Shown here one piece after another: positions 1 through 5,151 of a DNA stretch of 6,226 nucleotides; position 1 is the first letter of the stretch, and each line of letters starts with the position of its first letter. The position numbers and the translations under genes are program-made. Where the stretch lies: assembly GCA_050747825.1 (NCBI GenBank), contig JBOGJG010000262.1, positions 1 through 6,226 on the forward strand. Reading direction: 5' to 3'. The notes beneath the pieces were generated by a model, which ran no database searches, was not told the origin of the DNA, and saw nothing but the letters and a program-made list of their open reading frames with translations. The DNA comes from JBOGJG01 sp050747825 (GTDB taxonomy: Bacteria > Acidobacteriota > UBA6911 > RPQK01 > JBOGJG01).

Positions 1-2
1 AC

Positions 3-89
3 ACGGAGGGTAGCCAGCTGGACGTGACGGTAAGGGGCATCTTGGGCAGGATGGCAAGGGATGCTGGCTACCGCGGCAAAGGACGATAG
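3..89 (+). CDS. 3' end of an upstream cassette gene (partial, unknown product)
   Basis: An open frame enters from the left edge and ends at TAG 87-89, giving 28 residues that start TEGSQLDVTV and end GYRGKGR. The other two + frames close almost at once (TAG at 11-13, TGA at 25-27). The stop lies about 40 bases before the first attC, the usual position for the end of a cassette ORF. Composition is normal for a protein C-terminus, with a basic tail. There is too little sequence to name a family, and a chance open frame of this length is possible in GC-rich DNA, so the call rests mainly on position and orientation. Confidence 0.5.
   Translation, partial: TEGSQLDVTVRGILGRMARDAGYRGKGR
9..72. repeat. 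10-bp perfect inverted repeat
   Basis: GGTAGCCAGC at 9-18 is matched by its exact reverse complement GCTGGCTACC at 63-72, separated by 44 bases. Both arms lie inside the partial coding frame. It does not look like an attC, because no AAC or GTT cores flank the arms. It could be a chance match or a local RNA stem. Confidence 0.4.
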
Positions 90-126
90 GAAACCTGTGC
101 AGGCGTATCCAAGCAGCGGCAGCTTC

Positions 127-261
127 GCATAACTACGCGCTCACGCTGCGCGTCGCCTTCGGCGCCGCTTGACCTTCGGGACACGCCGCTCCAGCTCGGG
201 TCGCCGCCTGCGGCAGCTCGCCTCGCCTCCGCGGCGCGTCGTGAGCCCTGTTTCGTTATCG
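127..261 (+). other. attC recombination site 1 (135 bp)
   Basis: The left core GCATAAC is at 127-133 and the right core GTTATCG at 255-261. The inner arms CTCACG (140-145) and CGTGAG (240-245) pair exactly and extend one more base pair. The centre is GC-rich and carries further short hairpins. The layout, core then spacer then arm then variable centre then arm then spacer then core, is that of an integron attC, which recombines as a folded single strand. It closes the cassette to its left, and the cassette 1 junction falls just after G255. Both arms and the nearby motif GAGCCCTG are shared with attC7. Confidence 0.85.
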
Positions 262-268
262 GACATGG

Positions 269-305
269 GGCTAACTCAACTTAAGGGTTGGCCAACGGAG
301 CTAAC
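269..305. repeat. Core-like motifs and imperfect palindrome in the cassette 1 leader
   Basis: GGCTAAC (269-275) faces GTTGGCC (287-293), a 6 of 7 match to its reverse complement, around a central CTTAAG. A second AGCTAAC follows at 299-305, and GTTGGCCAAC (287-296) is itself a perfect palindrome. These resemble attC simple sites, but there are no inner arms. It may be the relic of a recombination site or an operator for the downstream gene. The evidence is weak. Confidence 0.3.
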
Positions 306-334
306 AACAACGCCTAGGTGCGGGCCAACAAGTC

Positions 335-1129
335 GTGAAGCCCTCAGATTTTCGACCAGAACGCGCAGTCGTTCCGATCGTGTGTGCCACTGAAAAACGG
401 CCGATTGAAACGGTCTTGGGAACAGGATTCTTCGTTGGGACGGAGTCGTCTCTGCACTTGGTTACGGCGAAGCACGTGATAGCGGATAACCCGCTACCCG
501 ACGGCGGCAAGTACGCAATCGTCTTCCGCGGTTCAACCCAAATCAGCGTCGTGCAGCTGACTCGCGTAGTCGCGTCTGTTGACTTCGATCTTGCCGCGGC
601 CGAAATGCTGTCAGACATCCTTCCGGAGGCGGTGCGTTTGCCGATTCGAACGGAGGATGTTCCACTGAATCACGATATCGTTTGCTTCGAGTATAGCTCA
701 ACAAGGATTGAACGTTCGCCCGGTAGGACGCACGTATCGTTTGAGCCATATTCACACCGGGGCAATGTTGTGCGCGCCTACGAGAGCGAGTTCCCCGAAA
801 CGATTCCAACGCCTAGCCTATTAACATCGTTCCCCGCGCTTCAAGGTGCCAGTGGTGCACCTCTGATCGCTAGGAATCAGCCTCGCAGTCAGTTCGCTGT
901 CGCAGGCATGATCGTAGCCAATGTTGAGCGGCATCTGCTTCCAGCCCAAGTGGTCCGTATCGAGCGTGGGTCCGAACCCGTCGAAGAAACGCGCTACTAT
1001 CTTCCGTACGGAAAGGCGCTCGCCCGATCCGTGTTAGTGCGGTGTCTGGAAGGAATGGGCATTCCGTTCACGTTTGCTGAAGACGATTCAGCGGCCGAGG
1101 ATGTGGTACGCCCCACGTCCGATAACTGA
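335..1129 (+). CDS. Trypsin-like serine protease (S1/chymotrypsin fold), cytosolic
   Basis: This 264-residue protein shows the hallmarks of the trypsin/chymotrypsin fold in the right order. GTGFFV at 29-34 is the first barrel strand motif. LVTAKHVI at 42-49 holds the catalytic His47. SVDFDLAAA at 81-89 holds Asp85. LQGASGAPLI at 169-178 holds the nucleophile Ser173 in a GxSG context. The product should hydrolyse peptide bonds. No signal peptide or membrane segment is visible, so it probably acts in the cytoplasm, unlike secreted or DegP-type relatives. No PDZ or partner domain is attached, and the tail from about 240 is acidic. The start is GTG 335, because the frame is closed by TAA at 302-304 and has no other usable start before it. 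The ribosome site is poor. The stop TGA 1127-1129 lies just inside attC2, as expected of a cassette gene. The protease call is strong. Its substrate is unknown. Confidence 0.85.
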   Translation: MKPSDFRPERAVVPIVCATEKRPIETVLGTGFFVGTESSLHLVTAKHVIADNPLPDGGKYAIVFRGSTQISVVQLTRVVASVDFDLAAAEMLSDILPEAVRLPIRTEDVPLNHDIVCFEYSSTRIERSPGRTHVSFEPYSHRGNVVRAYESEFPETIPTPSLLTSFPALQGASGAPLIARNQPRSQFAVAGMIVANVERHLLPAQVVRIERGSEPVEETRYYLPYGKALARSVLVRCLEGMGIPFTFAEDDSAAEDVVRPTSDN

Positions 1130-1330
1130 CGTTTCGCCGCTGCGCCGCCTTCGGCGGCTTGCCAACCGGCGGAGAACGGGTCAGCGTTCAAGAACAGCAC
1201 GGACACCATCAGGTGATTTCCGCTCACAGCGTCATGGTGCCGCCGGTCGGACATGCCGGTTCACTCACTCTGTCGCTGGCGCTCCGTCCTTCGCTGGAAC
1301 CGTCACGTCGGCAAACGTATCTCGTTAGCC
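1120..1330 (+). other. attC recombination site 2 (unusually long, 211 bp)
   Basis: The left core CGATAAC is at 1120-1126 and the right core GTTAGCC at 1324-1330. The inner arms ACGTTTcGCCG (from 1129) and CGGCAAACGT (ending 1318) form ten base pairs with one unpaired C in the left arm, matching the extrahelical base typical of attC folding. More arms lie inside: GCCGCC/GGCGGC around a TTC loop near 1145-1158, ACCGGCGG/CCGCCGGT, and CACCAT/ATGGTG. The site is longer than most attC. A shorter alternative ending at GTTCAAG 1186-1192 (73 bp) is possible because CTGAC 1126-1130 pairs with GTCAG 1180-1184. The protease gene stops inside the left end. Confidence 0.7.
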
Positions 1331-1444
1331 GCCATCTGAGCGCGGAGTTCGGGATTCGAAGAGGCGAGCGGAAGCCCTGCCGAGCCCCAGAGCAGGTTAC
1401 TGCTGTACGAGTCAGTTTAGCCGGCCCGACCTACCACCTTGGAC
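1331..1444 (+). other. Cassette 2 leader, no gene seen
   Basis: These bases lie between the attC2 right core and the ribosome site of the NTF2-like gene. I find no credible reading frame or clear -35/-10 pair. The only structure is a small perfect hairpin, AGCAG (1391-1395), loop GTTA, CTGCT (1400-1404). The stretch is longer than most other leaders here (about 20-75 bases) and could hold a weak promoter or a 5' UTR element. Confidence 0.4.
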
Positions 1445-1450
1445 GGTGAG
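1445..1450 (+). promoter_or_regulatory. Ribosome binding site deciding the start of the NTF2-like gene
   Basis: GGTGAG matches the GGTGA part of the anti-Shine-Dalgarno complement and ends four bases before ATG 1455. The in-frame GTG at 1446 lies inside this motif and has only a weak GGA two bases before it, so ATG 1455 is preferred. Confidence 0.5.
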
Positions 1451-1454
1451 CACC

Positions 1455-1856
1455 ATGGCCAAAGAGCGGCGCTCTCTTGGTCCGAAGGACGTCGCGTGGA
1501 TCACAGCAGCCGAACAGAACCATGCGAAGCACGTGCTCGATGGGAACTTTGACGCGTTGGCGGCGCTCTACGCCCCCGAGGTGCTCGTAATGCCGCCCCA
1601 TCATCCGGATTTGCGAGGCTGGGAAGCTCTACGCCACATGCTTGCTCAGCTACCCCGGGTGGCCATGTACGACGTAGCGGTGGTGGAGGTGGATGGTTGC
1701 GGGGATTTCGCGGTCGCGAGAGGGACGTATTCGCTAGCTCTTGCGGACGGGTCCCTCCAGGACACCGGTCGGTGGCTGCACGTGCTTCGGCGGCGGCTGG
1801 ACGGCTCGTGGGTGGTAATCCAGGACATTTTCAGCTCAGATCAACCGGTGCCGTAG
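1455..1856 (+). CDS. NTF2-like (SnoaL / DUF4440-type) protein
   Basis: The product is about 133 residues from ATG 1455, or 136 from the alternative GTG 1446. The layout is that of the small NTF2-like alpha+beta cone: an N-terminal helix with AAEQNHAKHV, then GNFDALAALYAPEVLVMPPH, a helix GWEALRHML, and curved strands including VARGTYSLAL, GRWLHVLRRR and DGSWVVIQDIFSSD. The 'GD/NFDAL..LYAP.V..MPP' and 'DG.W.I..D...SD.P' signatures are those I associate with DUF4440/SgcJ-type proteins. Family members include enzymes, binding proteins and immunity proteins, so the ligand or reaction cannot be assigned. There is no signal peptide. It stands alone in its cassette, closed on the right by the degenerate attC-like element. 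Confidence 0.75.
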   Translation: MAKERRSLGPKDVAWITAAEQNHAKHVLDGNFDALAALYAPEVLVMPPHHPDLRGWEALRHMLAQLPRVAMYDVAVVEVDGCGDFAVARGTYSLALADGSLQDTGRWLHVLRRRLDGSWVVIQDIFSSDQPVP

Positions 1857-1922
1857 CGCGTGTTGCAGCTTGGAATGCGTGTTGGGAAATCCCGTGGCCT
1901 AAAGGCAGGGCCGGCACGCGCT

Positions 1923-1987
1923 CAGACGGCGGATAACACGTCGGCCCACGCTGCCGAAACGCTAGCCGACATCCGCCCACGCGTCTG
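1923..1987 (+). other. Degenerate attC-like hairpin (site 3)
   Basis: The left core GGATAAC (1931-1937) is followed by the inner stem TCGGC/GCCGA around a seven-base loop, then AAC and GCTAGCC (1961-1967). In a working attC the right core would read GTTAGCC, and here the middle base of the conserved GTT is C. The core-to-core length is only 37 bp. The stem is extended by GGCGGAT (1928-1934) with ATCCGCC (1971-1977) and CAGAC (1923-1927) with GTCTG (1983-1987). It is either a decayed, shortened attC or a plain intergenic hairpin that resembles one. Confidence 0.5.
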
Positions 1988-1995
1988 TTTCAGAC
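1983..1995. repeat. Short hairpin just before the membrane-protein ribosome site
   Basis: GTCTG, loop TTT, CAGAC is a perfect 5-bp stem ending one base before the GAGAGG ribosome site. Its left arm can alternatively pair with CAGAC at 1923-1927. Two competing folds next to a ribosome site could affect translation, but no ligand or regulator is suggested. Confidence 0.35.
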
Positions 1996-1996
1996 T

Positions 1997-2002
1997 GAGA
2001 GG
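1997..2002 (+). promoter_or_regulatory. Ribosome binding site for the two-helix membrane protein
   Basis: GAGAGG lies six bases before ATG 2009. The in-frame TTG at 2003 directly abuts the motif and is therefore an unlikely start. Confidence 0.6.
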
Positions 2003-2008
2003 TTGGAA

Positions 2009-2671
2009 ATGAACGTCCTTTGGTGGGCTGTTCCTCTCGCCGTGTTTGTGTTTTCCTGGACTCTGAACGAGTTCCTGCGAGGGAAGCTGAAGGAGACCGT
2101 CGGTGGCGTGCTAGCGTTGCTGATCTTCGGATTTGTAGGTCTCGCCTTTCTCTTCTCCGGTTGGCTGTGGGGTCTCGGAGCACTTGTTGGCGCGTTCATA
2201 CTGAGCAACATCTACAGGCCGGTAGCTTTGGCTGTGGCTCGGCGGATGATCACATATCCGGACCTCGGGGTAGAGCGATATCAACATGAGAGAATGCAGC
2301 AAACTCTGCACGATTTCGGATCCGAAGACTACTTCAAACGACGGGCAGCCGAAGAGAAGTCTGAACAAGTACACCGAAACAGAGTCGTCGCGAACGCGCT
2401 GAAGGATGAACACTTGAGAGAGGTCTTGGGCCGACACGGTAGTTCAAAGCAGGATCTGGCGGCCCTTTACGACCGGGTCGAGGTAAGAACGCTCCCGCCC
2501 AAAATGAGAGAAGCAGTACTCCGCAACCCGGAGCTTGTGGACTATTTCCTCGGGAACTCAACACCTGCAGAGTTTCGCGGGGAGTATGTTCGGAACGTCA
2601 CGGGGCAAGCGACAAGCATGACGCTGGCTCTGTGGTGCTCGTCCAATCCGGGCGGGAAACGTCCACATTAG
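2009..2671 (+). CDS. Unknown membrane-anchored protein (two predicted TM helices)
   Basis: I do not recognise the family of this 220-residue protein. Residues about 2-20 and about 32-67 are strongly hydrophobic (VPLAVFVFSW; LALLIFGFVGLAFLFSG onward, possibly two helices), with the basic stretch RGKLK between them, so the N-terminus should sit in the inner membrane. From about residue 80 the chain turns polar and charged, with a likely helical or coiled section (ERYQHERMQQTLHDF to EEKSEQVHRNRVV). Motif-like segments follow in the C-terminal half, LPPKMREAVLRNPELVDYFLG among them. This part most likely faces the cytoplasm. The start ATG 2009 is set by the GAGAGG site. The last 20 or so residues are low in recognisable structure and may be read-through into cassette 3' sequence. 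The stop TAG 2669-2671 lies 30 bases before attC4. Confidence 0.65.
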   Translation: MNVLWWAVPLAVFVFSWTLNEFLRGKLKETVGGVLALLIFGFVGLAFLFSGWLWGLGALVGAFILSNIYRPVALAVARRMITYPDLGVERYQHERMQQTLHDFGSEDYFKRRAAEEKSEQVHRNRVVANALKDEHLREVLGRHGSSKQDLAALYDRVEVRTLPPKMREAVLRNPELVDYFLGNSTPAEFRGEYVRNVTGQATSMTLALWCSSNPGGKRPH

Positions 2672-2701
2672 CGTCAATCAGCGGGCTGAAGCGCGGATGT
2701 C

Positions 2702-2849
2702 GGCTAACAAACGGTTGGCGCCTGCGCGGCCTGCGGCCGCTCCGGAGAACCCGGCCGTCCGAGGTCTGGCACTGGATAGGCCTCGAGGTTCAGACGATGT
2801 GGGCCATCGGACGTGCTGAGGCCGGGTCGCCAACCTGGAAACGTTAGGT
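2702..2849 (+). other. attC recombination site 4 (148 bp)
   Basis: The left core GGCTAAC is at 2702-2708 and the right core GTTAGGT at 2843-2849. The arms GGTTGGCG and CGCCAACC pair over eight bases with no mismatch. The spacers AAAC and TGGAAAC are typical. The centre contains GGCCTGCGGCC and CTCCGGAG hairpins. The left third is nearly identical to that of attC6, while the centre differs. The junction opening cassette 4 falls after G2843. Confidence 0.9.
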
Positions 2850-2852
2850 GAA

Positions 2853-2903
2853 ATGCCGATGGAACAAGTCGACTTCTACAGGAAGGTCTCATGCCGTTTC
2901 TGA
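2853..2903 (+). CDS. Possible 16-residue leader ORF overlapping the next gene
   Basis: ATG 2853 opens a frame reading MPMEQVDFYRKVSCRF, ending at TGA 2901-2903, 13 bases into the following gene in another frame. The sequence AGGTGA at 2846-2851, partly made of the attC right core, could act as its ribosome site, though the spacing to ATG is very short. If translated, it would place terminating ribosomes next to ATG 2891 and couple the two frames. It may equally be chance. Confidence 0.3.
   Translation: MPMEQVDFYRKVSCRF
2880..2886 (+). promoter_or_regulatory. Ribosome binding site of the cassette 4 gene
   Basis: AGGAAGG ends four bases before ATG 2891 and supports that start over other in-frame codons. 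Confidence 0.65.
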
Positions 2904-3475
2904 GTAGGCTGTTCGGCGGCGGTGCCCGTAACCCTGAAGAGGACCGTGTGGCGTTCATCGGCCCCATGAAGGAGATGGCTGATGAAGCGGAACGGATTCA
3001 TCGGAACCTGGTTGGAATCTTCTCGAACGAGTTCTCAGAAGCGCACCCGACGGGTCAGGGCCTCTACAAGGCCCGGTTGCATTCTGCTGTGATGCCTGTG
3101 TTTGCATACGTCCGCCGCACGGGAGACGAAGAAGGCTCGATGGAGTTACTCAACGTCGCAATAGGAGTTGCGATGGAACCTCTCTTGGAGAAGGTAGGGA
3201 GGGAGGGCTTCAGTCGTGAGGACGCGAAGGAATTAGGCTTGGACTTCCTGAAGCGCGCCTTTTCTGCCACCACGAGGTGTATGAAGGAGGGGCCGAGTCA
3301 GCCAGGTGAGGAGAAGACCGGATTTCACCAGCTTGCGCAATTGATCCATGAGGCTCTGCGGGACTCAATCGGGAAGGAAAGGTACACGACTGAGGCCCGG
3401 GACCGGCTAGACCATCTCGTGAAGAGTGGCCTTAGCGGTGAGGTTCGGCATACCGCGGAGCTTGCGGGGGCGTAG
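2891..3475 (+). CDS. Unknown soluble helix-rich protein
   Basis: I recognise no family for this 194-residue protein. The N-terminus MPFLSRLFGGGARNPEE is a short amphipathic segment followed by a glycine linker, a form often seen at the start of small peripheral bacterial proteins. The rest is mostly helical by composition: a helix around EMADEAERIHRNLVGIFSNEF, a middle section with RTGDEEGSMELLNVAIGVAM, a long charged helix REDAKELGLDFLKRAFSATT, and a C-terminal helix pair around HQLAQLIHEALRDSIGKE and DRLDHLVKSGLSGE. There is no signal peptide or transmembrane span. The start is well supported by AGGAAGG. It is the only substantial gene in its cassette and ends 13 bases before attC5. Confidence 0.7.
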   Translation: MPFLSRLFGGGARNPEEDRVAFIGPMKEMADEAERIHRNLVGIFSNEFSEAHPTGQGLYKARLHSAVMPVFAYVRRTGDEEGSMELLNVAIGVAMEPLLEKVGREGFSREDAKELGLDFLKRAFSATTRCMKEGPSQPGEEKTGFHQLAQLIHEALRDSIGKERYTTEARDRLDHLVKSGLSGEVRHTAELAGA

Positions 3476-3488
3476 GGGTTGGCACTTC

Positions 3489-3581
3489 ACCTAACACACG
3501 GTGGCCGCCTCCGCTCGCTTCGCGAGCTCCTGAGTACACGCCTCGCAAGCGAGCCGCGTCGGCCACCTAGAAACGTTACTG
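3489..3581 (+). other. attC recombination site 5 (93 bp)
   Basis: The left core ACCTAAC is at 3489-3495 and the right core GTTACTG at 3575-3581. The arms GGTGGCCG and CGGCCACC pair perfectly over eight bases. The centre holds GCTCGC/GCGAGC around a TTC loop. It is the most compact of the clear sites here and resembles neither the 1/7 nor the 4/6 pair in its arms, though the spacer motif TAGAAAC is close to that of attC4 and attC6. Confidence 0.9.
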
Positions 3582-3587
3582 CCATAC

Positions 3588-3594
3588 GGTGAGG
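3588..3594 (+). promoter_or_regulatory. Ribosome binding site supporting GTG start of the cassette 5 gene
   Basis: GGTGAGG lies seven bases before GTG 3602. This decides the start, because the next in-frame methionine codon is about 150 codons further on. Confidence 0.6.
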
Positions 3595-3601
3595 CGTAGC
3601 T

Positions 3602-4315
3602 GTGGAGTTCAACGTCTTGGTGGATTGCGATCCAGTTTTGGTGCCCGTACTGCGCGAAGTGGTCGAGGCACCAGGCCTTGTGCTGCGCAGCGACGGCGAA
3701 ATCCTGATCTTGGTCGTGGATCATGCGGTCCAGGAGGACCGCCAGCTCTCTGATCAGGTGGAGGAGATCTGGAGAAGCCTGCACGAACTGGTGAAGACCT
3801 TGAGTGGGGCGTGCAAGCTCGCAGGAGGACACGATCAGCATGAAGTACGGTTGCAAAACGTGTTCTACGAAGATCACAACGGGCAACGAACGTGGCTTCC
3901 GATCAGTGGTCGCGGCAACATTACGCTTCCTCCGCTTGGATCCGTGCAGCCGGAGCAGGAAGCTCAGATCATTGGTGCTGCCTTGAAGTCGCCAGCGGTC
4001 GCCAAGGCGCTGCGGCTCTTTGATGGCCCTGCCGACTGGGTGAATCTGTACCGAATGCTTGAGGTCGTTGAGGACGCGGTTGGTGGCCGGCAGGCACTCG
4101 TCGCTTTGGGCTGGATCAGCAAGGGCGACCTGGAACGATTCACGATTTCTTCCAATCATCCCAGAGTCAGCGGCGACCGGGCGAGGCACGGCGTTATGAA
4201 GGGGACCCCAAAGAGGCGGATGGACCTCCAAGAAGCCCGGGCTCTTCTCAAGGGTTTGCTTAGACGATTGGTTCGCGCCCCGGCCACAACAGCAGCGCCC
4301 GAGAATAAGGTCTAG
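3602..4315 (+). CDS. Unknown 237-residue soluble protein
   Basis: I cannot name this protein. The N-terminal half mixes strands (LVLRSDGEILILVVD) with a long helix (DQVEEIWRSLHELVKTL), followed by HEVRLQNVFYEDHNGQRTWLPI. The middle has a run typical of helical cytosolic proteins, SPAVAKALRLFDGPADWVNLYRML then DAVGGRQALVALGWISKGD. The C-terminal part has a polar signature, RFTISSNHPRVSGDRARHG, then RRMDLQEARALLKGLLRRLV. An 'xxNH...GD.ARH ... P..M.L.EA..L...L' pattern is one I have seen in uncharacterised bacterial proteins, with conserved His and Arg that could be functional. There is no signal peptide or membrane span. A long antisense frame covers the same region but lacks support. The stop TAG 4313-4315 is 11 bases before attC6. 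Confidence 0.75.
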   Translation: MEFNVLVDCDPVLVPVLREVVEAPGLVLRSDGEILILVVDHAVQEDRQLSDQVEEIWRSLHELVKTLSGACKLAGGHDQHEVRLQNVFYEDHNGQRTWLPISGRGNITLPPLGSVQPEQEAQIIGAALKSPAVAKALRLFDGPADWVNLYRMLEVVEDAVGGRQALVALGWISKGDLERFTISSNHPRVSGDRARHGVMKGTPKRRMDLQEARALLKGLLRRLVRAPATTAAPENKV

Positions 4316-4326
4316 ACCCGTACGGC

Positions 4327-4481
4327 AGCTAACAAACGGCTGGCGCCTCCGCGGCCTGCGGCCGCTCCGGAGAAACCCGGCGCGAGCGTTCTGGAGCACT
4401 CAAGGGCCGTGTAGTTTCGAAGGAAGGTGAGTTGGTGAGGCCTGGGCGCGCGCCGGGTTCGCCAGCCTTGAAACGTTATCC
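4327..4481 (+). other. attC recombination site 6 (155 bp)
   Basis: The left core AGCTAAC is at 4327-4333 and the right core GTTATCC at 4475-4481. The arms GGCTGGCG and CGCCAGCC pair over eight bases. Compared with attC4, one arm base pair is swapped in compensating fashion (T to C on the left, A to G on the right), so pairing is kept while the sequence drifts. The left third, through the CGGCCTGCGGCCGCTCCGG segment, is almost the same as in attC4. The central loop is unrelated. Confidence 0.9.
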
Positions 4482-4560
4482 GACAGTGGTGCTTTCGGCC
4501 GGAACCTCAACGGTGCTTGCCGTTGCCTCTCGCCATGGTGAGCGTTGAAACTTCCTCGCG

Positions 4561-4878
4561 GTGACGACGCAGCGATTGACGATCGCAAGCTCACCGGATA
4601 TCTCCTGTCCGGATCACCCGGTGGGCCGCCTGAAGGCCCGGTTTTTCAAGGGGCTTGGATTCGAGTCTACGAACGCGCCTGAGGTCCGTGCCGCCTTTCT
4701 TGCCCTTGCTGCAGCCGGTGAGGTGTCGGGCACAACTCAGACACCTTTCGGCACCAAGTACACGGTGGACGGGTACGTTCAAGGACCGGTGGCCGCCGCT
4801 CAGATCAGGACCGTCTGGATTATCGAGCGCGAAGGCTCGCGGCCGCGATTCGTAACAGCCCGTCCGGTGGACGAATGA
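4561..4878 (+). CDS. DUF6883-like protein
   Basis: This 105-residue protein has features I associate with DUF6883: DHPVGRLKARFFKGLGF at 18-34, an aligned helix with hydrophobic spacing (EVRAAFLALAAAGEV), FGTKYTVDGYV at 63-73, and IRTVWIIEREGSRPRFVTARP at 82-102. The 'HP.G..KA.FF...GF', 'GTKY.V.G' and 'RTVW.I..G...PR.VTA.P' blocks in this order support the call. The biochemical role of the domain is not established as far as I know. The start is GTG 4561, since the frame is closed by TGA 4546-4548, and no good ribosome site precedes it. The gene overlaps the next one by four bases (ATGA, 4875-4878), so the two products are probably made together. Its closest functional partner is therefore the DUF4926-like protein. 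Confidence 0.75.
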   Translation: MTTQRLTIASSPDISCPDHPVGRLKARFFKGLGFESTNAPEVRAAFLALAAAGEVSGTTQTPFGTKYTVDGYVQGPVAAAQIRTVWIIEREGSRPRFVTARPVDE

Positions 4879-5099
4879 GAGAGCTCGAGACCGTCGTACT
4901 CACGCGGGATATCCCGGAGCACGGGCTCCACGCCGGCGATATCGGCGCGATCGTCCACGACTACGGCGAGGCTGGCTACGAGGTCGAGTTCGTCAGCGCC
5001 GGCGGAAAGACCGTCGCGTTGCTCACTTTGAACGCCGTAGACATTCGTGCTCCCGCGGGCAAGGAAATCCTCCACGTTCGTCGCTTGGCGTCGGCCTAA
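4875..5099 (+). CDS. DUF4926-like protein
   Basis: This 74-residue protein is close to full length for the small DUF4926 family. Recognisable blocks are VVLTRDIPEHGLHAGDIGAI at 7-26, YGEAGYEVEFVSAGGKTVAL at 30-49, and a final EILHVRRL. The glycine-rich strands suggest a compact beta-barrel, SH3- or KOW-like fold. There is no signal peptide or membrane helix. The start ATG overlaps the stop of the DUF6883-like gene, with GGTGG (4866-4870) as ribosome site, which indicates translational coupling. From memory, DUF4926 genes often sit directly beside DUF6883 genes, which supports both calls. Whether they form a toxin-antitoxin-like or other two-protein unit is inference. Confidence 0.8.
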   Translation: MRELETVVLTRDIPEHGLHAGDIGAIVHDYGEAGYEVEFVSAGGKTVALLTLNAVDIRAPAGKEILHVRRLASA

Positions 5100-5151
5100 T
5101 CGCCAGTTCAAGAAAGAGTGTGTGCGCGTGACGCCAGCACGCACCACCGTC

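Noticed and set aside
169..393. 74-residue + strand ORF through attC1
   Set aside because: It reads through the attC stem-loop into the protease gene in a different frame. Its arginine-rich composition is typical of translated attC.
1074..1449. Two overlapping + strand ORFs across attC2
   Set aside because: They translate the folded attC and leader. Composition is arginine/serine-rich with no ribosome site or domain.
1923..1987. Rho-independent terminator
   Set aside because: The hairpin is strong, but there is no run of T after it (only TTT then C), and the AAC/core motifs fit an attC relic better.
2111..2437. 108-residue - strand ORF
   Set aside because: Antisense to the membrane protein, whose hydrophobic helices and ribosome site identify the real frame.
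3491..4399. 302-residue ORF on the - strand
   Set aside because: It runs antisense to the 237-residue + strand gene and across parts of attC5 and attC6, has an arginine- and cysteine-rich unnatural composition, and opposes the orientation of every cassette gene. It is a shadow of GC-rich codon bias.
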